From Jannaschia seosinensis (GTDB lineage: Bacteria > Pseudomonadota > Alphaproteobacteria > Rhodobacterales > Rhodobacteraceae): a stretch of DNA of 64,000 bases. Of the stretch, positions 34,125 to 43,978 are shown in pieces. How positions within the stretch are numbered: the stretch's first letter is position 1; the number at the start of each line of letters is the position of its first letter. A model generated the notes under the pieces. That model was not told where the DNA came from. It made no database searches and was given only the letters and a program-made list of their open reading frames with translations. The stretch is taken from assembly GCF_001408515.1 (NCBI RefSeq), contig NZ_CYPR01000018.1, positions 1 to 64,000 on the forward strand. Direction: 5' to 3'. The position numbers and the translations under genes are program-made.

Positions 34125-35435
34125 TCAGAAGGCCTTCGTCTCAAGATCCTCCGGCTTGCCCACCACCACGAAATGCAGCGCTTCCGGATCGAGCAGCGTC
34201 TCCGCCACGCGGGCGATGTCTTCGGGCGTGACCGCCATCACCTTGTCGTTGCGCGTGTCGATATAGTCGATCGGCAGGTCGTTCGACTGCATTCCCGCAA
34301 GGATCGCGGCGATTCGCGAATTGCCGTCGAAGCGGAGCGGATAGGCGCCGGTGATGTAGGTCTTGGCGGCGTCGATCTCGGCCTCGGTCGCGCCCTCCTC
34401 GGCCATCCGCGTCCATTCCTCGCGCACCAACTCCACCGCTTCGGCGGTCTTGTCGTTGGAGGAGGCGAACTGGCCCAGGATCTGCGCGGCGTGATCGCGC
34501 GGCACGAGGGAGGTGCCGATTCCGTAGGTCAGGCCGCGATCGACGCGCAACTCCTCGGTCAGGCGGGAGCCGAAGCCGCCACCGCCCAGAATGTGGTTGA
34601 GGATATAGGCCGCGAAGTAATCCGGATCGTCGAAATCGATCCCCTCATGACCGAACAGCACGACCGATTGCGGCGACGGGAAATCCACCACCGTCACACC
34701 GCCTTCGGTCGCCGGATCGATGTCGGAGACCGGTTCGCCGTCGAAGGTCGGCAGGTCACCCAGCAGGCGGTCGAGCAGGGGGCCAAGTTCCTCCGGCGTG
34801 ATGTCACCGGTGACGCCGATGACGGCGCGGTCGCGCGTCAGGGCCCGCTGATGCGCGTGGCGAAGATCCTCGATCGACAGGGCGGCGACCGTCTCCGGCG
34901 TCCCCTCCAGCGGTGTGCCGTAGGGATGGCCGGGGAAGGACAGGGCGGCCAGGGTGCGCGAAGCGATCTCCCGCGGGTCGCGGGCGTCGGAGGCGAGGCC
35001 CGCGAGCACCTGATCGCGAACGCGCTCCACCGCCGGGGCGTCGAAACGGGGCGAGACCAGCGCATCGCGCAGGAGCGCGACGCTTTCCTCCCGGTTCTCG
35101 GTCAGGAAGGTGAAGCCCACGCCGACGGTGTCGTTGTTCGTCTCGAAGGACAGGCGCGCGGCGGCGGCCTCGACGGCCTCGGCGAATTCGCGGTTGTCCC
35201 GCTCGCCCGCGCCCTCTTCGAGCAGGCCCATCATCATGTTGGTCGCCCCGCGCCGGGCAGGGGCATCCTCGTTGGCGCCCCCCTCGAACAGGATGTCCAT
35301 CGACACGAAGGGGATGGACTCCTCCTCCACGAGCCAGGCGGTGATGCCACCGGGAGAGGTGACTTCCTGGATTTCGATGGCCAGCGCCTTGAGCGGCAGC
35401 AGGCAGGCGACGAGCGTGAGGATCAGACGGGTCAT
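34125..35435 (-). CDS. M16 family protein lacking the zinc motif (probable partner subunit)
   Basis: A 436-residue exported protein of peptidase family M16 (pitrilysin). Signal peptide MTRLILTLVACLLPLKALA; the mature part begins IEIQEVTSPGGITAWLVEE. Where active members have HxxEH, this one reads MMMGLLEEGAGERD, so it should be catalytically inactive. The family C-terminal RLTEELRVDRGLTYGIG (the R/Y pair) is intact. Its ATG overlaps the stop of the active paralogue (ATGA), so the two are made together and probably form a heterodimer. Confidence 0.9.
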   Translation of the reverse strand: MTRLILTLVACLLPLKALAIEIQEVTSPGGITAWLVEEESIPFVSMDILFEGGANEDAPARRGATNMMMGLLEEGAGERDNREFAEAVEAAAARLSFETNNDTVGVGFTFLTENREESVALLRDALVSPRFDAPAVERVRDQVLAGLASDARDPREIASRTLAALSFPGHPYGTPLEGTPETVAALSIEDLRHAHQRALTRDRAVIGVTGDITPEELGPLLDRLLGDLPTFDGEPVSDIDPATEGGVTVVDFPSPQSVVLFGHEGIDFDDPDYFAAYILNHILGGGGFGSRLTEELRVDRGLTYGIGTSLVPRDHAAQILGQFASSNDKTAEAVELVREEWTRMAEEGATEAEIDAAKTYITGAYPLRFDGNSRIAAILAGMQSNDLPIDYIDTRNDKVMAVTPEDIARVAETLLDPEALHFVVVGKPEDLETKAF

Positions 35436-36817
35436 TCGGTGGCCTCGATTTCGGATTCGGGTGCGGCCTCTGCCACGGCCGCGGGTTCGGGCCGCGTCAG
35501 ATAGCCCGTCACGGAACGGTTCGGGTCGAAGACGGCGCGCGCGGCCTCGCGCACGTCGGCCTCGGTCACATTGTCCAGCAAGTCGGGCCATTCGTCCACA
35601 TCCGCGACATTCAGGCCGGACGTCACCGCCACGCCGTAGCGTCGGGCAAGGCCCTGCAAGCTGTCGCGCGCATAGATTTCGGAGGCGCGGACCTGCGTCT
35701 TGATCCGCTCAAGCTGCGCGGGGTCGAGCCCCTCCGTCAGCAGCGTCTCGATCATCCGGTCCATGTCCGCCTCCGCCTCTTCGAGCGTGCGGCCCGGCAC
35801 CGGCATGACTACGAGGCCGAAGGTCGTGTCGTCATAGCTGGTCCCGTCATAGAAGGCGGTGGTGTAGAGCGCGGTGCCCTCGTCCTGCTCCAGCGTGCGG
35901 CCCATCAGCGAGGTGGCCGAGGACCCGCCCAGGATCTGCGCCAGGACCGTCAGGGCGGCGGCCTCCTGCTGCGCGCCGGCATCGCGTTCCGGGGCGAGAT
36001 AGGTGCGCATGACGTAGGGGTTCGACACCCGCTCGTCGGTGAAGGTCAGGCGCCGCGGCGCGCGCTGCGGCGGCTCGGCGGGGCGCGTGCGGGGCTCCAG
36101 GCCGGGCGTCGGATCGAGCGGCCCGTAATGCGTCTCGGCCAGCGCACGGACCTCCTGCGGATCGACATCGCCGGCCACGATCAGTGTCGCGTTGTTGGGC
36201 GCGTAATACGTCCGGTAGAAATCGAGCGCATCCTGAAGCGTCAGGGCCTCAAGCTCGTGCTGCCAGCCGATGATCGGGATGCGGTAGGGGTGGTTGAGAT
36301 ATTGCGACGCGTTGCGCATCTCCGAGAACAGCGCGCCCGGATCGCTGTCGGTCCGCTGGGCCCGCTCCTCCAGCACGACATCAAGTTCGGTCAGCATGTC
36401 CGCGTCGTCGAATTGCAGGTCGCGCATCCGGTCGGCTTCCATCTCCATCATCAGGCCGAGCCGGTCGGCGGCGACGCGCTGGAAGTAGCCCGTGTAATCC
36501 TGGCTGGTGAAGGCGTTGTCGGATCCGCCCTGCGCCTCGACCACGCGGGAGAACTCGCCCGCCTCCATGTCGTCGGTCGCCTTGAACATCAGGTGTTCGA
36601 GGAAATGCGCGATGCCCGATTTGCCCGGCGGCTCATCCGCGGCGCCGACATCGTACCACATCATGTGGACGGCCACGGGCGCGCGATGATCCTCGATCAC
36701 GATCGCGTCAAGCCCGTTGTCGAGCGTGAAGGTCGTGACGGCGCCGGTTTGCTCCTCGGCGGCCGTCGCCATCACCGGCACACAGGCAAGGGCGGCGGCT
36801 AGGAATGTCTGGCGCAA
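35432..36817 (-). CDS. M16 family zinc peptidase (pitrilysin-type), TTG start
   Basis: A 461-residue periplasmic peptidase. The zinc motif HFLEH is at residues 71-75 and Glu151 in VVLEERAQR is the third ligand at the usual spacing. The start chosen is TTG at 36817: GGAGGACAGACC lies directly upstream and it gives a clean signal peptide (RQTFLAAALACVPVMATAAEE). An ATG 33 bp earlier would add a non-signal leader and bypass the ribosome site. It is the first gene of a two-gene unit with the inactive paralogue. Substrate unknown. Confidence 0.9.
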   Translation of the reverse strand: MRQTFLAAALACVPVMATAAEEQTGAVTTFTLDNGLDAIVIEDHRAPVAVHMMWYDVGAADEPPGKSGIAHFLEHLMFKATDDMEAGEFSRVVEAQGGSDNAFTSQDYTGYFQRVAADRLGLMMEMEADRMRDLQFDDADMLTELDVVLEERAQRTDSDPGALFSEMRNASQYLNHPYRIPIIGWQHELEALTLQDALDFYRTYYAPNNATLIVAGDVDPQEVRALAETHYGPLDPTPGLEPRTRPAEPPQRAPRRLTFTDERVSNPYVMRTYLAPERDAGAQQEAAALTVLAQILGGSSATSLMGRTLEQDEGTALYTTAFYDGTSYDDTTFGLVVMPVPGRTLEEAEADMDRMIETLLTEGLDPAQLERIKTQVRASEIYARDSLQGLARRYGVAVTSGLNVADVDEWPDLLDNVTEADVREAARAVFDPNRSVTGYLTRPEPAAVAEAAPESEIEATE

Positions 36818-36922
36818 GGTCTGTCCTCCGGCGGTGGAATACTGTCTCACGTCAGATACGGAGGCCGCGATGCGTTTTCAAACGCGCGGACACCCGCGTC
36901 AACATGACGATCCCGTGAGCCG

Positions 36923-37435
36923 TCAGTCCAGCGTCGCCGGGTCCGGCGGCGCGGCCACCGTCCGCACCCCGAAACGGCGCAGACGCTCCAGCTCCGCATA
37001 TTGGTCGAGCGCCTGCACCTGATACGCCCGGTAATAGACGTTGAGGTCGAACAGACGCTCCAGCAGCAGGCCGTCATTGGCCCGGCGGAAGGCGAGATCC
37101 TCGGCGGCAAGCTGGCCGCGGATGTTATCGCTCAGGCCGTAACGCGTCGCCGTGGCGATCAGCGCGCCGTCGCCCTGCGCGCCGGCGGCCGGGTTGCCGC
37201 CGAGCGAGGCGATCGCCTCGGCCTGCGGCGCGGGATCGGCGCGGTTGCCCCCGCCGCGCGTCGGCGGCGGCAGGCCGGCGCCCGGGGGCGGCGATTGCAG
37301 CGGCCGGGTCGGCAGGATGGAGAACTCGTCGGGCGTGCTGTCGGCCTTGCGCAGGGTGAGCAGATCCGGTTCACCGCCGCCGCAGCCCACGAGGCCGAGC
37401 GCGAGCGCCGCCGCCATGCAGAACCGTCCCGTCAT
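36923..37435 (-). CDS. DUF3035 domain lipoprotein
   Basis: A 170-residue lipoprotein: signal MTGRFCMAAALALGLVGC with lipobox LVGC (Cys18). This is followed by the conserved DUF3035 opening EPDLLTLRKADSTPDEFSILPTRPLQSPP, a Pro/Gly-rich linker and a helical C-terminus (LLLERLFDLNVYYRAYQ, YAELERLRRFGV). Alphaproteobacterial members occur next to lspA and M16 genes, as here. The ATG at 37435 has a strong site (GGAGGGATGCG). It is probably outer-membrane attached. No activity is known. Confidence 0.88.
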   Translation of the reverse strand: MTGRFCMAAALALGLVGCGGGEPDLLTLRKADSTPDEFSILPTRPLQSPPPGAGLPPPTRGGGNRADPAPQAEAIASLGGNPAAGAQGDGALIATATRYGLSDNIRGQLAAEDLAFRRANDGLLLERLFDLNVYYRAYQVQALDQYAELERLRRFGVRTVAAPPDPATLD

Positions 37436-37488
37436 CGCATCCCTCCGTCGCGCCCCTTGCGCAGCCCTAGCGCAGCCGTGCCGCATCG

Positions 37489-37962
37489 TCACGGGGTCTT
37501 CGCCGCGCGCGGCCGATCCTCGCCCCACAGGACCAGCCCCGCCGCCCCGGCAAAGATGAACACGTCCGCGAGGTTGAAGGCGAACGGGTTCTCGATGCCG
37601 CAGCACGACATGTTCAGGAAATCCGCCACCGCCCCGTAGAGCACCCGGTCGAACGCGTTGGCGAGGGCCCCGCCGACGATCAGCCCCGCCGCGACACGGG
37701 CCCGTGTCCGCGTGAAGCCCCGCGCCCACCAGATCAGCACGACCGACACCACGACCGCCAGCGCGATCAGGATCCACCGGGCCTCGGCCCCCGAAAGCAG
37801 GCCGAAATTCATCCCCGCGTTCCAGCCCATGCGGAACACGAGGAACGGCGGCGCGACCGGCATGACCAGCAGATGCTTGAGGTCGAGCCAATGCACCACG
37901 GCGATCTTCGAGATCTGATCGACCGCGAAGGCGCCGGCGGCGGAAAGAAGCAGCGCGCGCAT
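37489..37962 (-). CDS. lspA: Lipoprotein signal peptidase (signal peptidase II)
   Basis: A 157-residue inner-membrane aspartic protease that removes signal peptides from lipid-modified prolipoproteins. It has four membrane helices and the motifs DQISK (15-19), WNAGMNFGLL (47-56), NAFDR with Asp105 and FNLAD with Asp133, the catalytic pair. The start ATG overlaps the purH stop (ATGA). Its substrates in this window would include the DUF3035 protein and both micro-lipoproteins. Confidence 0.96.
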   Translation of the reverse strand: MRALLLSAAGAFAVDQISKIAVVHWLDLKHLLVMPVAPPFLVFRMGWNAGMNFGLLSGAEARWILIALAVVVSVVLIWWARGFTRTRARVAAGLIVGGALANAFDRVLYGAVADFLNMSCCGIENPFAFNLADVFIFAGAAGLVLWGEDRPRAAKTP

Positions 37963-39527
37963 CAGTGACGGAAATGGCGCATGTCGGTGAACACCATGGC
38001 CAGCCCCGCCTCGTCGGCCGCCGCGATCACGTCGGCGTCGCGCATCGACCCGCCCGGCTGGATCACCGCGCGCGCGCCCGCCTCGGCCGCGGCCAGAAGC
38101 CCGTCGGCAAAGGGGAAGAACGCGTCCGACGCCACGACGGAATCGCGTGCGGCGGAATGCGGCAGGCCGATTGCCTCGGCCACGTCCTCGGCCTTGCGCG
38201 CGGCGATGCGCGAGGAATCGAGCCGGCTCATCTGGCCCGCGCCGATGCCGACGGTCGCGCCGTCCCTGGCATAGACGATGGCGTTGGATTTCACGTGCTT
38301 GGCCACCCGCCACGCGAAGAGCAGGTCGCGCATCTGATCGTCGGTCGGCGCGCGCTTGGTTACCACCCTCAGGGCCGACGGCCGCAGCACACCCGTATCG
38401 TGATCCTGCACCAGCCAGCCGCCGGCCACCTGCTTCATCGCGCGGCGCGGCGCCTTTGGGTCGGGCAGGGTGCCGGTGGTCAGCAGGCGCAGGTTCTTCT
38501 TGGCGGCGAACACCGCCTTGGCCGCGTCGGTCGCGTCAGGGGCGATGACGACCTCGGTGAAGATCTCGGCGATGGCGCGCGCCGTTTGTTCGTCGAGCGT
38601 TCCGTTCAGCGCCACGATCCCCCCGAAGGCCGAGGTCCTGTCGCAGTCGAAGGCCCGCCCGTAGGCCGCCGCCAGCGTCTCGCCCACGGCCACGCCGCAG
38701 GGATTGGCGTGCTTGATGATCGCCACGGCGGGGCGGTCGAACTCGGCGACGAGTTCCACCGCCGCATCGGTGTCGCCGAGGTTGTTGTAGCTCAGCGCCT
38801 TGCCCTGATGCTGCTTCGCCGTGGCCACGCCGGGCCGGTCGGAGCCGTCGGTATAGAAGGCCGCGCCCTGATGGGGATTCTCGCCATAGCGCAGCGGCTG
38901 CGCCAGCCGACCGGCGGCGGCGATGCGACGGGGCACCTCCTCGAACCGCGCCATCCATGTGGCGACCGCCGCGTCGTAGGCCGCCGTGCGCCCGTAGGCG
39001 ATCGCCGATTGCCGCTGCCGGAAGGGCAGGGTGGTCGCGCCGTCATTGGCCGCCATTTCGGCCAGCAGGGCGTCGTAATCTTCGGGGTCGGTGACGACGC
39101 AGCAGAACCGCTGGTTCTTGGCCGCCGCGCGGATCATCGCCGGGCCGCCGATGTCGATGTTCTCGATGCAGGTGGCCTCGTCCGCGCCGGACGCGACGGT
39201 GGCCTCGAACGGGTAGAGATTGACCACCAGCAGGTCGATCGGCGCAATGTCATGCGCCGCGATGTCGGCGGCATGTTCGTCGCGCAGCGCCAGCAACCCG
39301 CCATGCACCTTGGGGTGCAGCGTCTTGACCCGCCCGTCCATCATCTCGGGGTGCCCGGTCAGGTCCGACACGTCGCGCACCGCGATCCCCGCCTCGCGCA
39401 GCGCGCGGGCCGAGCCGCCGGTCGACAGGATCTCCACGCCCCGCTCCGCAAGCGTGCGGGCCAGATCCACCAGCCCCGCCTTTTCCGACACCGAAATCAG
39501 CGCGCGCTTCACGGGAATGGCGGTCAT
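37962..39527 (-). CDS. purH: Bifunctional IMP cyclohydrolase / AICAR formyltransferase
   Basis: A 521-residue enzyme for the last two steps of purine synthesis. The N-terminal MGS-like cyclohydrolase domain (1-145) has [32 protein letters not shown] and [19 protein letters not shown]. The C-terminal formyltransferase contains [27 protein letters not shown] and [11 protein letters not shown]. The lspA gene overlaps its stop, and a heparinase II/III-like gene lies 13 bp upstream in the same direction, so the three form one transcript. Confidence 0.97.
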   Translation of the reverse strand: MTAIPVKRALISVSEKAGLVDLARTLAERGVEILSTGGSARALREAGIAVRDVSDLTGHPEMMDGRVKTLHPKVHGGLLALRDEHAADIAAHDIAPIDLLVVNLYPFEATVASGADEATCIENIDIGGPAMIRAAAKNQRFCCVVTDPEDYDALLAEMAANDGATTLPFRQRQSAIAYGRTAAYDAAVATWMARFEEVPRRIAAAGRLAQPLRYGENPHQGAAFYTDGSDRPGVATAKQHQGKALSYNNLGDTDAAVELVAEFDRPAVAIIKHANPCGVAVGETLAAAYGRAFDCDRTSAFGGIVALNGTLDEQTARAIAEIFTEVVIAPDATDAAKAVFAAKKNLRLLTTGTLPDPKAPRRAMKQVAGGWLVQDHDTGVLRPSALRVVTKRAPTDDQMRDLLFAWRVAKHVKSNAIVYARDGATVGIGAGQMSRLDSSRIAARKAEDVAEAIGLPHSAARDSVVASDAFFPFADGLLAAAEAGARAVIQPGGSMRDADVIAAADEAGLAMVFTDMRHFRH

Positions 39528-39540
39528 CGGGTTCTCCTCG

Positions 39541-41274
39541 TCAATTCTGCGGGTTGGCCTGCGGGCCGGATGGTGAAGGGGCCGCTTCCTGCGCCAGCTT
39601 CAGGCTCCATTCGACGGTGGTCGCATACGCCACCGCGCGGCCGGAGAAAACCACCTGTTCGGCCGGGCGCGGCTTCAGGCGGCCGGGCTCCAGATGGACC
39701 GAAGGCTCCAGCGTGGGGCGCAGGTCGCCGCCGGCGCGGAAGATCCACACCTCGCCCGAGGGCAGCCCGAGCGAGACCGCCCGGCCGCCCAGATCGATCT
39801 CCGCCTCGGTATCGGGATGCAGGTGGAAGCGGATGTGGAACGGCACGCCGTGCGGCTTCTGGCCGACCTGCACGTCGTCGAACCGGTCCTTGTCGCCGCG
39901 CGACACCGCGCGCAGGCTGTCCTCGCCGGCCAGGATGCGGCCATCGGTCGACAGGACCAGCCGCCGCAGATGCGTCAGCCCGTGCGACGCGCCGTAGCCG
40001 TCATGCGCCATCACGATGGTCGAACTGCGCCGGGAGGCGTTGGCCTGCCATTGCACGCGCCGGGGCTGCTGCACGAGGGGGGCGATCAGGCGGTGGCCCT
40101 GCGGGATGGGGGCGCCGATGCGCGACGAGGAATACCCCTCGATCTCCAGCGTGGAATGCGAGGCCGTGGCCCGGCCGGCGCGGTGCCACTCGACCCCGAA
40201 GCCGCCGCCGGGCCCGCAATTGACGATGACCGGACAGGGGCCCGACGTCATCTCGAAGGCGAGCGTCGAGGCATGGGCCGACCCGCTGGCCGCGCCCGAG
40301 GGCGGCGGCGCGGCGTCGACGATAACGCTGGTCCGTCCGTGCATGAGGGGCGCGAACCCCATGGCGAGCCCGGTCGAATTACGCGCCCGCACGCCCGAAC
40401 GCGACAGCACCCGGTCCAGCCGCCCCGGCCGTCCGCGTCCGCCGCCGTGGAACCGGGCAAGCCCGCCATCGGCGTGGCGGAGCGCCCGCAATGTCGGGAT
40501 GATCGCGGCCTGCGCCTCCCGCATCCCTTCCGGCACCTCGGCGCGCGTGGCCAGCGCGTCGATGCACCAGCCCAGAAGCATCGCCACCTCCATCAGCGCC
40601 TCGGGGTTGCGCGAGGGCAGGGCACCCGCCTCGGGGCCGAGATCGGTCGTCACCGCCTGGATCAGCGCCGCTGCGGCCTCGGGCACGGCACCAGCCCGCC
40701 CCTCCAGCGCCAGCCGGGCATGGAGCAGGCCGGTCAGCGCCTCGATCCGGGGCAGGCCCGCGGGCGCATCCCGCCAGCGCCGCTGAAGGTAATTCGCCTG
40801 TGTATAGAGCGCCGCAAACCACATCGCCCGGTCGCCCGGCGGCATCCCCTGCAGCAGTGTCGGCGCGTGGCTGATCCAGCGCAGCACCCGCCGCCCCGTC
40901 AGCGCCGGATCCCATCCCGGCCCGGTCCCGCGCCCGTAGCGCCGCACCCAGTCCAGAACCCATTCCTGCGCCGCCGCGCGAACCTGATGGCCATCGGCGG
41001 CCAACAGGTCGTCGAGCCAGCCCTGTCCGTGGATCTGCATCTCGAACGGGGCCGAGGGCGGGTCGATGGTCCAGGGGTTCGCGCCCGGCGCCTCCACGAG
41101 ATTGCCCCCGAGATGCCAGATGCCGGAAAGCATGAGCTGTCCGCGACGGGCCGATCCGATGCCGCGCGATTCCGGGCCCCAGACAATCGCGCGCGGTCCC
41201 CGCCCCGGCCGCGCGCGCAGCACGGCGAGGCGGGTGCGCCACCTGTCGCGGATGCCCTGTCCCGGCCTCTTCAT
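39541..41274 (-). CDS. Heparinase II/III family protein
   Basis: A 577-residue protein. The N-terminal half (about 30-300) is an alpha-toroid ([59 protein letters not shown]). The C-terminal heparinase II/III-like beta-domain contains [41 protein letters not shown] and [15 protein letters not shown]. Members are polysaccharide lyases, but this conserved alphaproteobacterial branch has no signal peptide and an unknown substrate, perhaps an intracellular or envelope glycan. The start ATG at 41274 has GGAAGG about 5 nt upstream; a GTG two codons earlier is possible. It lies between rsmB and purH, reading the same way. Confidence 0.88.
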   Translation of the reverse strand: MKRPGQGIRDRWRTRLAVLRARPGRGPRAIVWGPESRGIGSARRGQLMLSGIWHLGGNLVEAPGANPWTIDPPSAPFEMQIHGQGWLDDLLAADGHQVRAAAQEWVLDWVRRYGRGTGPGWDPALTGRRVLRWISHAPTLLQGMPPGDRAMWFAALYTQANYLQRRWRDAPAGLPRIEALTGLLHARLALEGRAGAVPEAAAALIQAVTTDLGPEAGALPSRNPEALMEVAMLLGWCIDALATRAEVPEGMREAQAAIIPTLRALRHADGGLARFHGGGRGRPGRLDRVLSRSGVRARNSTGLAMGFAPLMHGRTSVIVDAAPPPSGAASGSAHASTLAFEMTSGPCPVIVNCGPGGGFGVEWHRAGRATASHSTLEIEGYSSSRIGAPIPQGHRLIAPLVQQPRRVQWQANASRRSSTIVMAHDGYGASHGLTHLRRLVLSTDGRILAGEDSLRAVSRGDKDRFDDVQVGQKPHGVPFHIRFHLHPDTEAEIDLGGRAVSLGLPSGEVWIFRAGGDLRPTLEPSVHLEPGRLKPRPAEQVVFSGRAVAYATTVEWSLKLAQEAAPSPSGPQANPQN

Positions 41275-41361
41275 GCCCACCTTCCCCCTGCGGACCCGTT
41301 CCGGCCCGCGCCCTGTGCGGCACGTCTAGGATGCGCGCACGGTCCTGTCACGCGATCCCCG

Positions 41362-42633
41362 TCACTCCGGGCGGCGCAGCAAGGCCATGTAGAACCCGTC
41401 GATCCCGCCGCGTTCGGCCCAGAGGTCGGGCAGGAGCCGAAGCCCGTGCGGCGAGGCCGCCTCGGGTGGCAGGCCGAATTCGGCGGGGTCGGGCGCCTCC
41501 GCGGCCAAGTCCGGGTGGCGTTTCAGCGCGGCGGTCACCTGATGCTCCCCCTCCACCGGCAGGAGCGAGCAGGTGCAGTAGACCAGCCGCCCGCCGGGGC
41601 GCAGGAAGGTCAGCGCCCGGTCGATCAGCTTGTATTGCAGCATGGTCAGCGCCTCGACATCGCGCGCCTCGCGCAGATGCGGCAGGTCGGGGTGGCGGCG
41701 GATCGTGCCGGTCGCGGTGCAGGGCGCATCGAGCAGCACCGCATCGAACGGCGCCTCGGGCGTCCATTCCAGCGCGTCGGCGACGACGATCTCAGTCGAC
41801 AGCCCCGTTCGGGTCAGGTTTTCGCGCAGCCGCCGCAGCCGCCCCTCCGACAGGTCGAGGGAGGTGACGTCGGCGCCCGCGGCCGCAAGCTGCATCGTCT
41901 TGCCGCCGGGCGCCGCGCAGAGGTCGAGCACCCGCAGACCCGCAACATCGCCCAGAAGCCGCGCCGGGATCGCGGCGCCGGCATCCTGCACCCACCACGC
42001 GCCCGCCTCGTAGCCAGGCAGGGCGGAGACCTGCCCGCCCGCAAGGCGCAGCGATCCGGTCGGCAGGCGCGCACCCTCCGGCAGGATCTGCGCATCCGGC
42101 TTCGGCGTCAGATCCAGCGGCGGAGAGACCAGATGCGCCGCCTCTATCGCCCGAAGCCGGTCCTGCCCCCAAGCCTTCGCCAGCGGCTTGCGCAGCCAGG
42201 GCGGAAGGGCCGGGGGCGGCAGGGCATCCCACTCCGCCCGGCCCTCCGGCCCTGACAGCGCGCGCAGGACGGCGTTGACGAGGCCGGCCTGCTTGACGCT
42301 CTTGGGCGATTGCCGGGTCATGGCGACGGCATCGTTGACGACCCCGTGCGGCGCGGCGCCGTCCTCGAAGATCTCGACCAGCGCCAGCCGCAGGATATCG
42401 CGGGTGCGCGCGGCCGGCTGCCGGTCGAGACGCTGCGCGAGCAACGCATCCGCCCGGCCCATATGTCGCAGGGTGAGGCCCGCCAGACGCAGGGCCCGCG
42501 CCGCCGCCGGCCCCTCGAGACCCGAAGCCCCGTCGCCCAGCATGCGTCCATCGCGCAGCACATGCGCCATCAGTCGCAGCGCGCCCATGCGCGCGGCGAG
42601 GCTTTCGGGCAGGTCGGAGGCGGTCTTGGGCAT
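41362..42633 (-). CDS. rsmB: 16S rRNA (cytosine-C5) methyltransferase, RsmB/Fmu-like
   Basis: A 423-residue RsmB-type methyltransferase with an N-terminal NusB-like RNA-binding domain (1-140, with QPAARTRDILRLALVEI and VNDAVAMTRQSPKSVKQAGLVNAVLRAL). The C-terminal SAM domain has VLDLCAAPGGKTMQLA, LDAPCTATGTIRRHPD and the catalytic Cys motif VYCTCSLLPVEGEHQV. The expected target is C967 of 16S rRNA. The start ATG at 42633 gives the family N-terminus and avoids overlap with the divergent DUF1674 gene. Confidence 0.93.
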   Translation of the reverse strand: MPKTASDLPESLAARMGALRLMAHVLRDGRMLGDGASGLEGPAAARALRLAGLTLRHMGRADALLAQRLDRQPAARTRDILRLALVEIFEDGAAPHGVVNDAVAMTRQSPKSVKQAGLVNAVLRALSGPEGRAEWDALPPPALPPWLRKPLAKAWGQDRLRAIEAAHLVSPPLDLTPKPDAQILPEGARLPTGSLRLAGGQVSALPGYEAGAWWVQDAGAAIPARLLGDVAGLRVLDLCAAPGGKTMQLAAAGADVTSLDLSEGRLRRLRENLTRTGLSTEIVVADALEWTPEAPFDAVLLDAPCTATGTIRRHPDLPHLREARDVEALTMLQYKLIDRALTFLRPGGRLVYCTCSLLPVEGEHQVTAALKRHPDLAAEAPDPAEFGLPPEAASPHGLRLLPDLWAERGGIDGFYMALLRRPE

Positions 42634-42700
42634 GCCGGATCCCTTGCAGAACAAGCGTCCGCGCGTATATCCAAGGGTGCCCGAAGGCAAGGAGGCCCCC

Positions 42701-42997
42701 ATGGCCGCGCGCATGAATGTCGATCCCGATGCCATACCGCAGGCGGCCGCCGACGCGCCGGCCTGTCCGACGACGCCGCGCAATCGCGGGCCCGTCCTGA
42801 CCCCGCTTTCGCCCGCCGAGGAGGCGGCCCGTCGTGCGGCGCTGCCCGAAGTGGCGCGTCGGGCGCTGGAAGAGGCGGAGGTCCGGCAGCGGGAGGGCGA
42901 GGCGTGTGACATGCCGACCGAACTCGGCGGGCGCGACGGGCCGGAGCCGGTTCGCTACGGCGATTGGGAGCGCAAGGGGCTCGCCATCGATTTCTGA
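42701..42997 (+). CDS. DUF1674 protein, succinate dehydrogenase assembly factor 4-like
   Basis: A 98-residue protein whose C-terminal signature GGRDGPEPVRYGDWERKGLAIDF-type ending (last 23 residues) is the hallmark of DUF1674/SDHAF4. In eukaryotes and alphaproteobacteria this family helps assemble flavinylated SdhA. The N-terminal 75 residues are low-complexity and Ala/Glu/Arg-rich. The start ATG at 42701 has GGAGG 6 nt upstream. No sdh genes are in the window. Its stop is followed 6 nt later by a 16-bp perfect palindrome that recurs at 60789. Confidence 0.88.
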   Translation: MAARMNVDPDAIPQAAADAPACPTTPRNRGPVLTPLSPAEEAARRAALPEVARRALEEAEVRQREGEACDMPTELGGRDGPEPVRYGDWERKGLAIDF

Positions 42998-43003
42998 TGC
43001 GCG

Positions 43004-43019
43004 ATTACCCATGGGTAAT
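43004..43019. repeat. 16-bp perfect palindrome, copy 1
   Basis: ATTACCCATGGGTAAT is a perfect inverted repeat beginning 6 nt after the TGA of the DUF1674 gene, in the 65-bp gap before the convergent dapB end. The same 16 bases occur at 60789-60804, also just behind a stop in a convergent gap. It is A/T-rich at the flanks and has no T run after it, so it does not look like an ordinary terminator. It could be a protein-binding site or a small dispersed repeat. Confidence 0.9.
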
Positions 43020-43062
43020 TGCGGTGCAAGTCCTTGATTTCGCGCGGTCGGTTCGTGTCAGC

Positions 43063-43872
43063 TTACCGCAAGCCCAGCACGTCGAGCATATCGTAGGAGC
43101 CGGGGCCCTTGCCCTGACCCCACAGCGCCGCGCGCAACGCGCCGCGTGCGAAGACGGAGCGGTCGGTCGCGCGGTGGCGCAGGGTCACCTGCTCCCCCTC
43201 GGCGGCGAAGAGGACGTCGTGCTCGCCGACGATATCGCCCCCGCGGATCGCGTGGAACCCGATGGCCCCTTCGCGCCGCGCGCCGGTGATGCCGTCGCGC
43301 CCGCGATCGGCGACCGAATCCAGCGTCACGCCGCGTCCCTCCGCAGCCGCCTCGCCCAGCATCAGCGCCGTGCCCGACGGCGCATCGACCTTGTGGCGGT
43401 GATGGGCCTCGACGATCTCGATGTCGTAATCGGGGCCGAGGGCGCCCGCCACCTCCCGCACGAGCTGCACCAGAAGGTTCACGCCCAGCGACATGTTGCC
43501 CGCCCGGATGATGGTCGCATGACGCGCGGCACGGTCCAGCGCGCCCAGATCCTCGGGCGTCAGGCCGGTCGTGCCGATCACGTGGACGGCGCGGGCCTGC
43601 GCGGTCAGCTCGCTCATGGCGATCGTGGCGGCGGGCGTGGTGAAGTCGATCACCGCCTGCGCCTGCGCGACCACCTCGATCGGGTCGTCGGTTACCGGCA
43701 CGCCGTCGGGCGTCCCGCCCCGGACCTCGCCCAGATCGCGGTGCGCCCAGGGGTGGCCCGGCGCGACCGTCACCCCGACGAGCCGCACCGCATCGGAGGC
43801 CGCGACCAGATCGCAAAGCATCCGCCCCATGCGGCCCGCGCCGCCCATTACCACGATTCCCGGTGCCGCCAT
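43063..43872 (-). CDS. dapB: 4-hydroxy-tetrahydrodipicolinate reductase
   Basis: A 269-residue NAD(P)H enzyme of the lysine/diaminopimelate pathway. It has the dinucleotide motif [14 protein letters not shown] (6-19), [31 protein letters not shown], and the substrate loop [16 protein letters not shown] with the catalytic His/Lys. The C-terminal tetramerisation part is complete. Divergent from rbfA across 106 bp. The length is normal. Confidence 0.97.
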   Translation of the reverse strand: MAAPGIVVMGGAGRMGRMLCDLVAASDAVRLVGVTVAPGHPWAHRDLGEVRGGTPDGVPVTDDPIEVVAQAQAVIDFTTPAATIAMSELTAQARAVHVIGTTGLTPEDLGALDRAARHATIIRAGNMSLGVNLLVQLVREVAGALGPDYDIEIVEAHHRHKVDAPSGTALMLGEAAAEGRGVTLDSVADRGRDGITGARREGAIGFHAIRGGDIVGEHDVLFAAEGEQVTLRHRATDRSVFARGALRAALWGQGKGPGSYDMLDVLGLR

Positions 43873-43978
43873 GTCACGATCCTCCCCGTTCCCTCTTGGG
43901 CCAGCCCCGCGTCCCATGCAACGCTTGCGCCCCGGCGCGCGGGCAAATATCCCCCACCACTTCAAGGAGGGTCCACAA

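Noticed and set aside
32067-35504. A plus-strand open frame of 1145 codons
   Set aside because: It is antisense to mutL and an M16 gene, both with unmistakable motifs. The translated product is low-complexity Arg/Gly/His-rich, as expected of shadow frames in high-GC DNA. Similar long shadows opposite the M3 peptidase, pyk, purH, the heparinase-like gene and pnp were rejected for the same reason.
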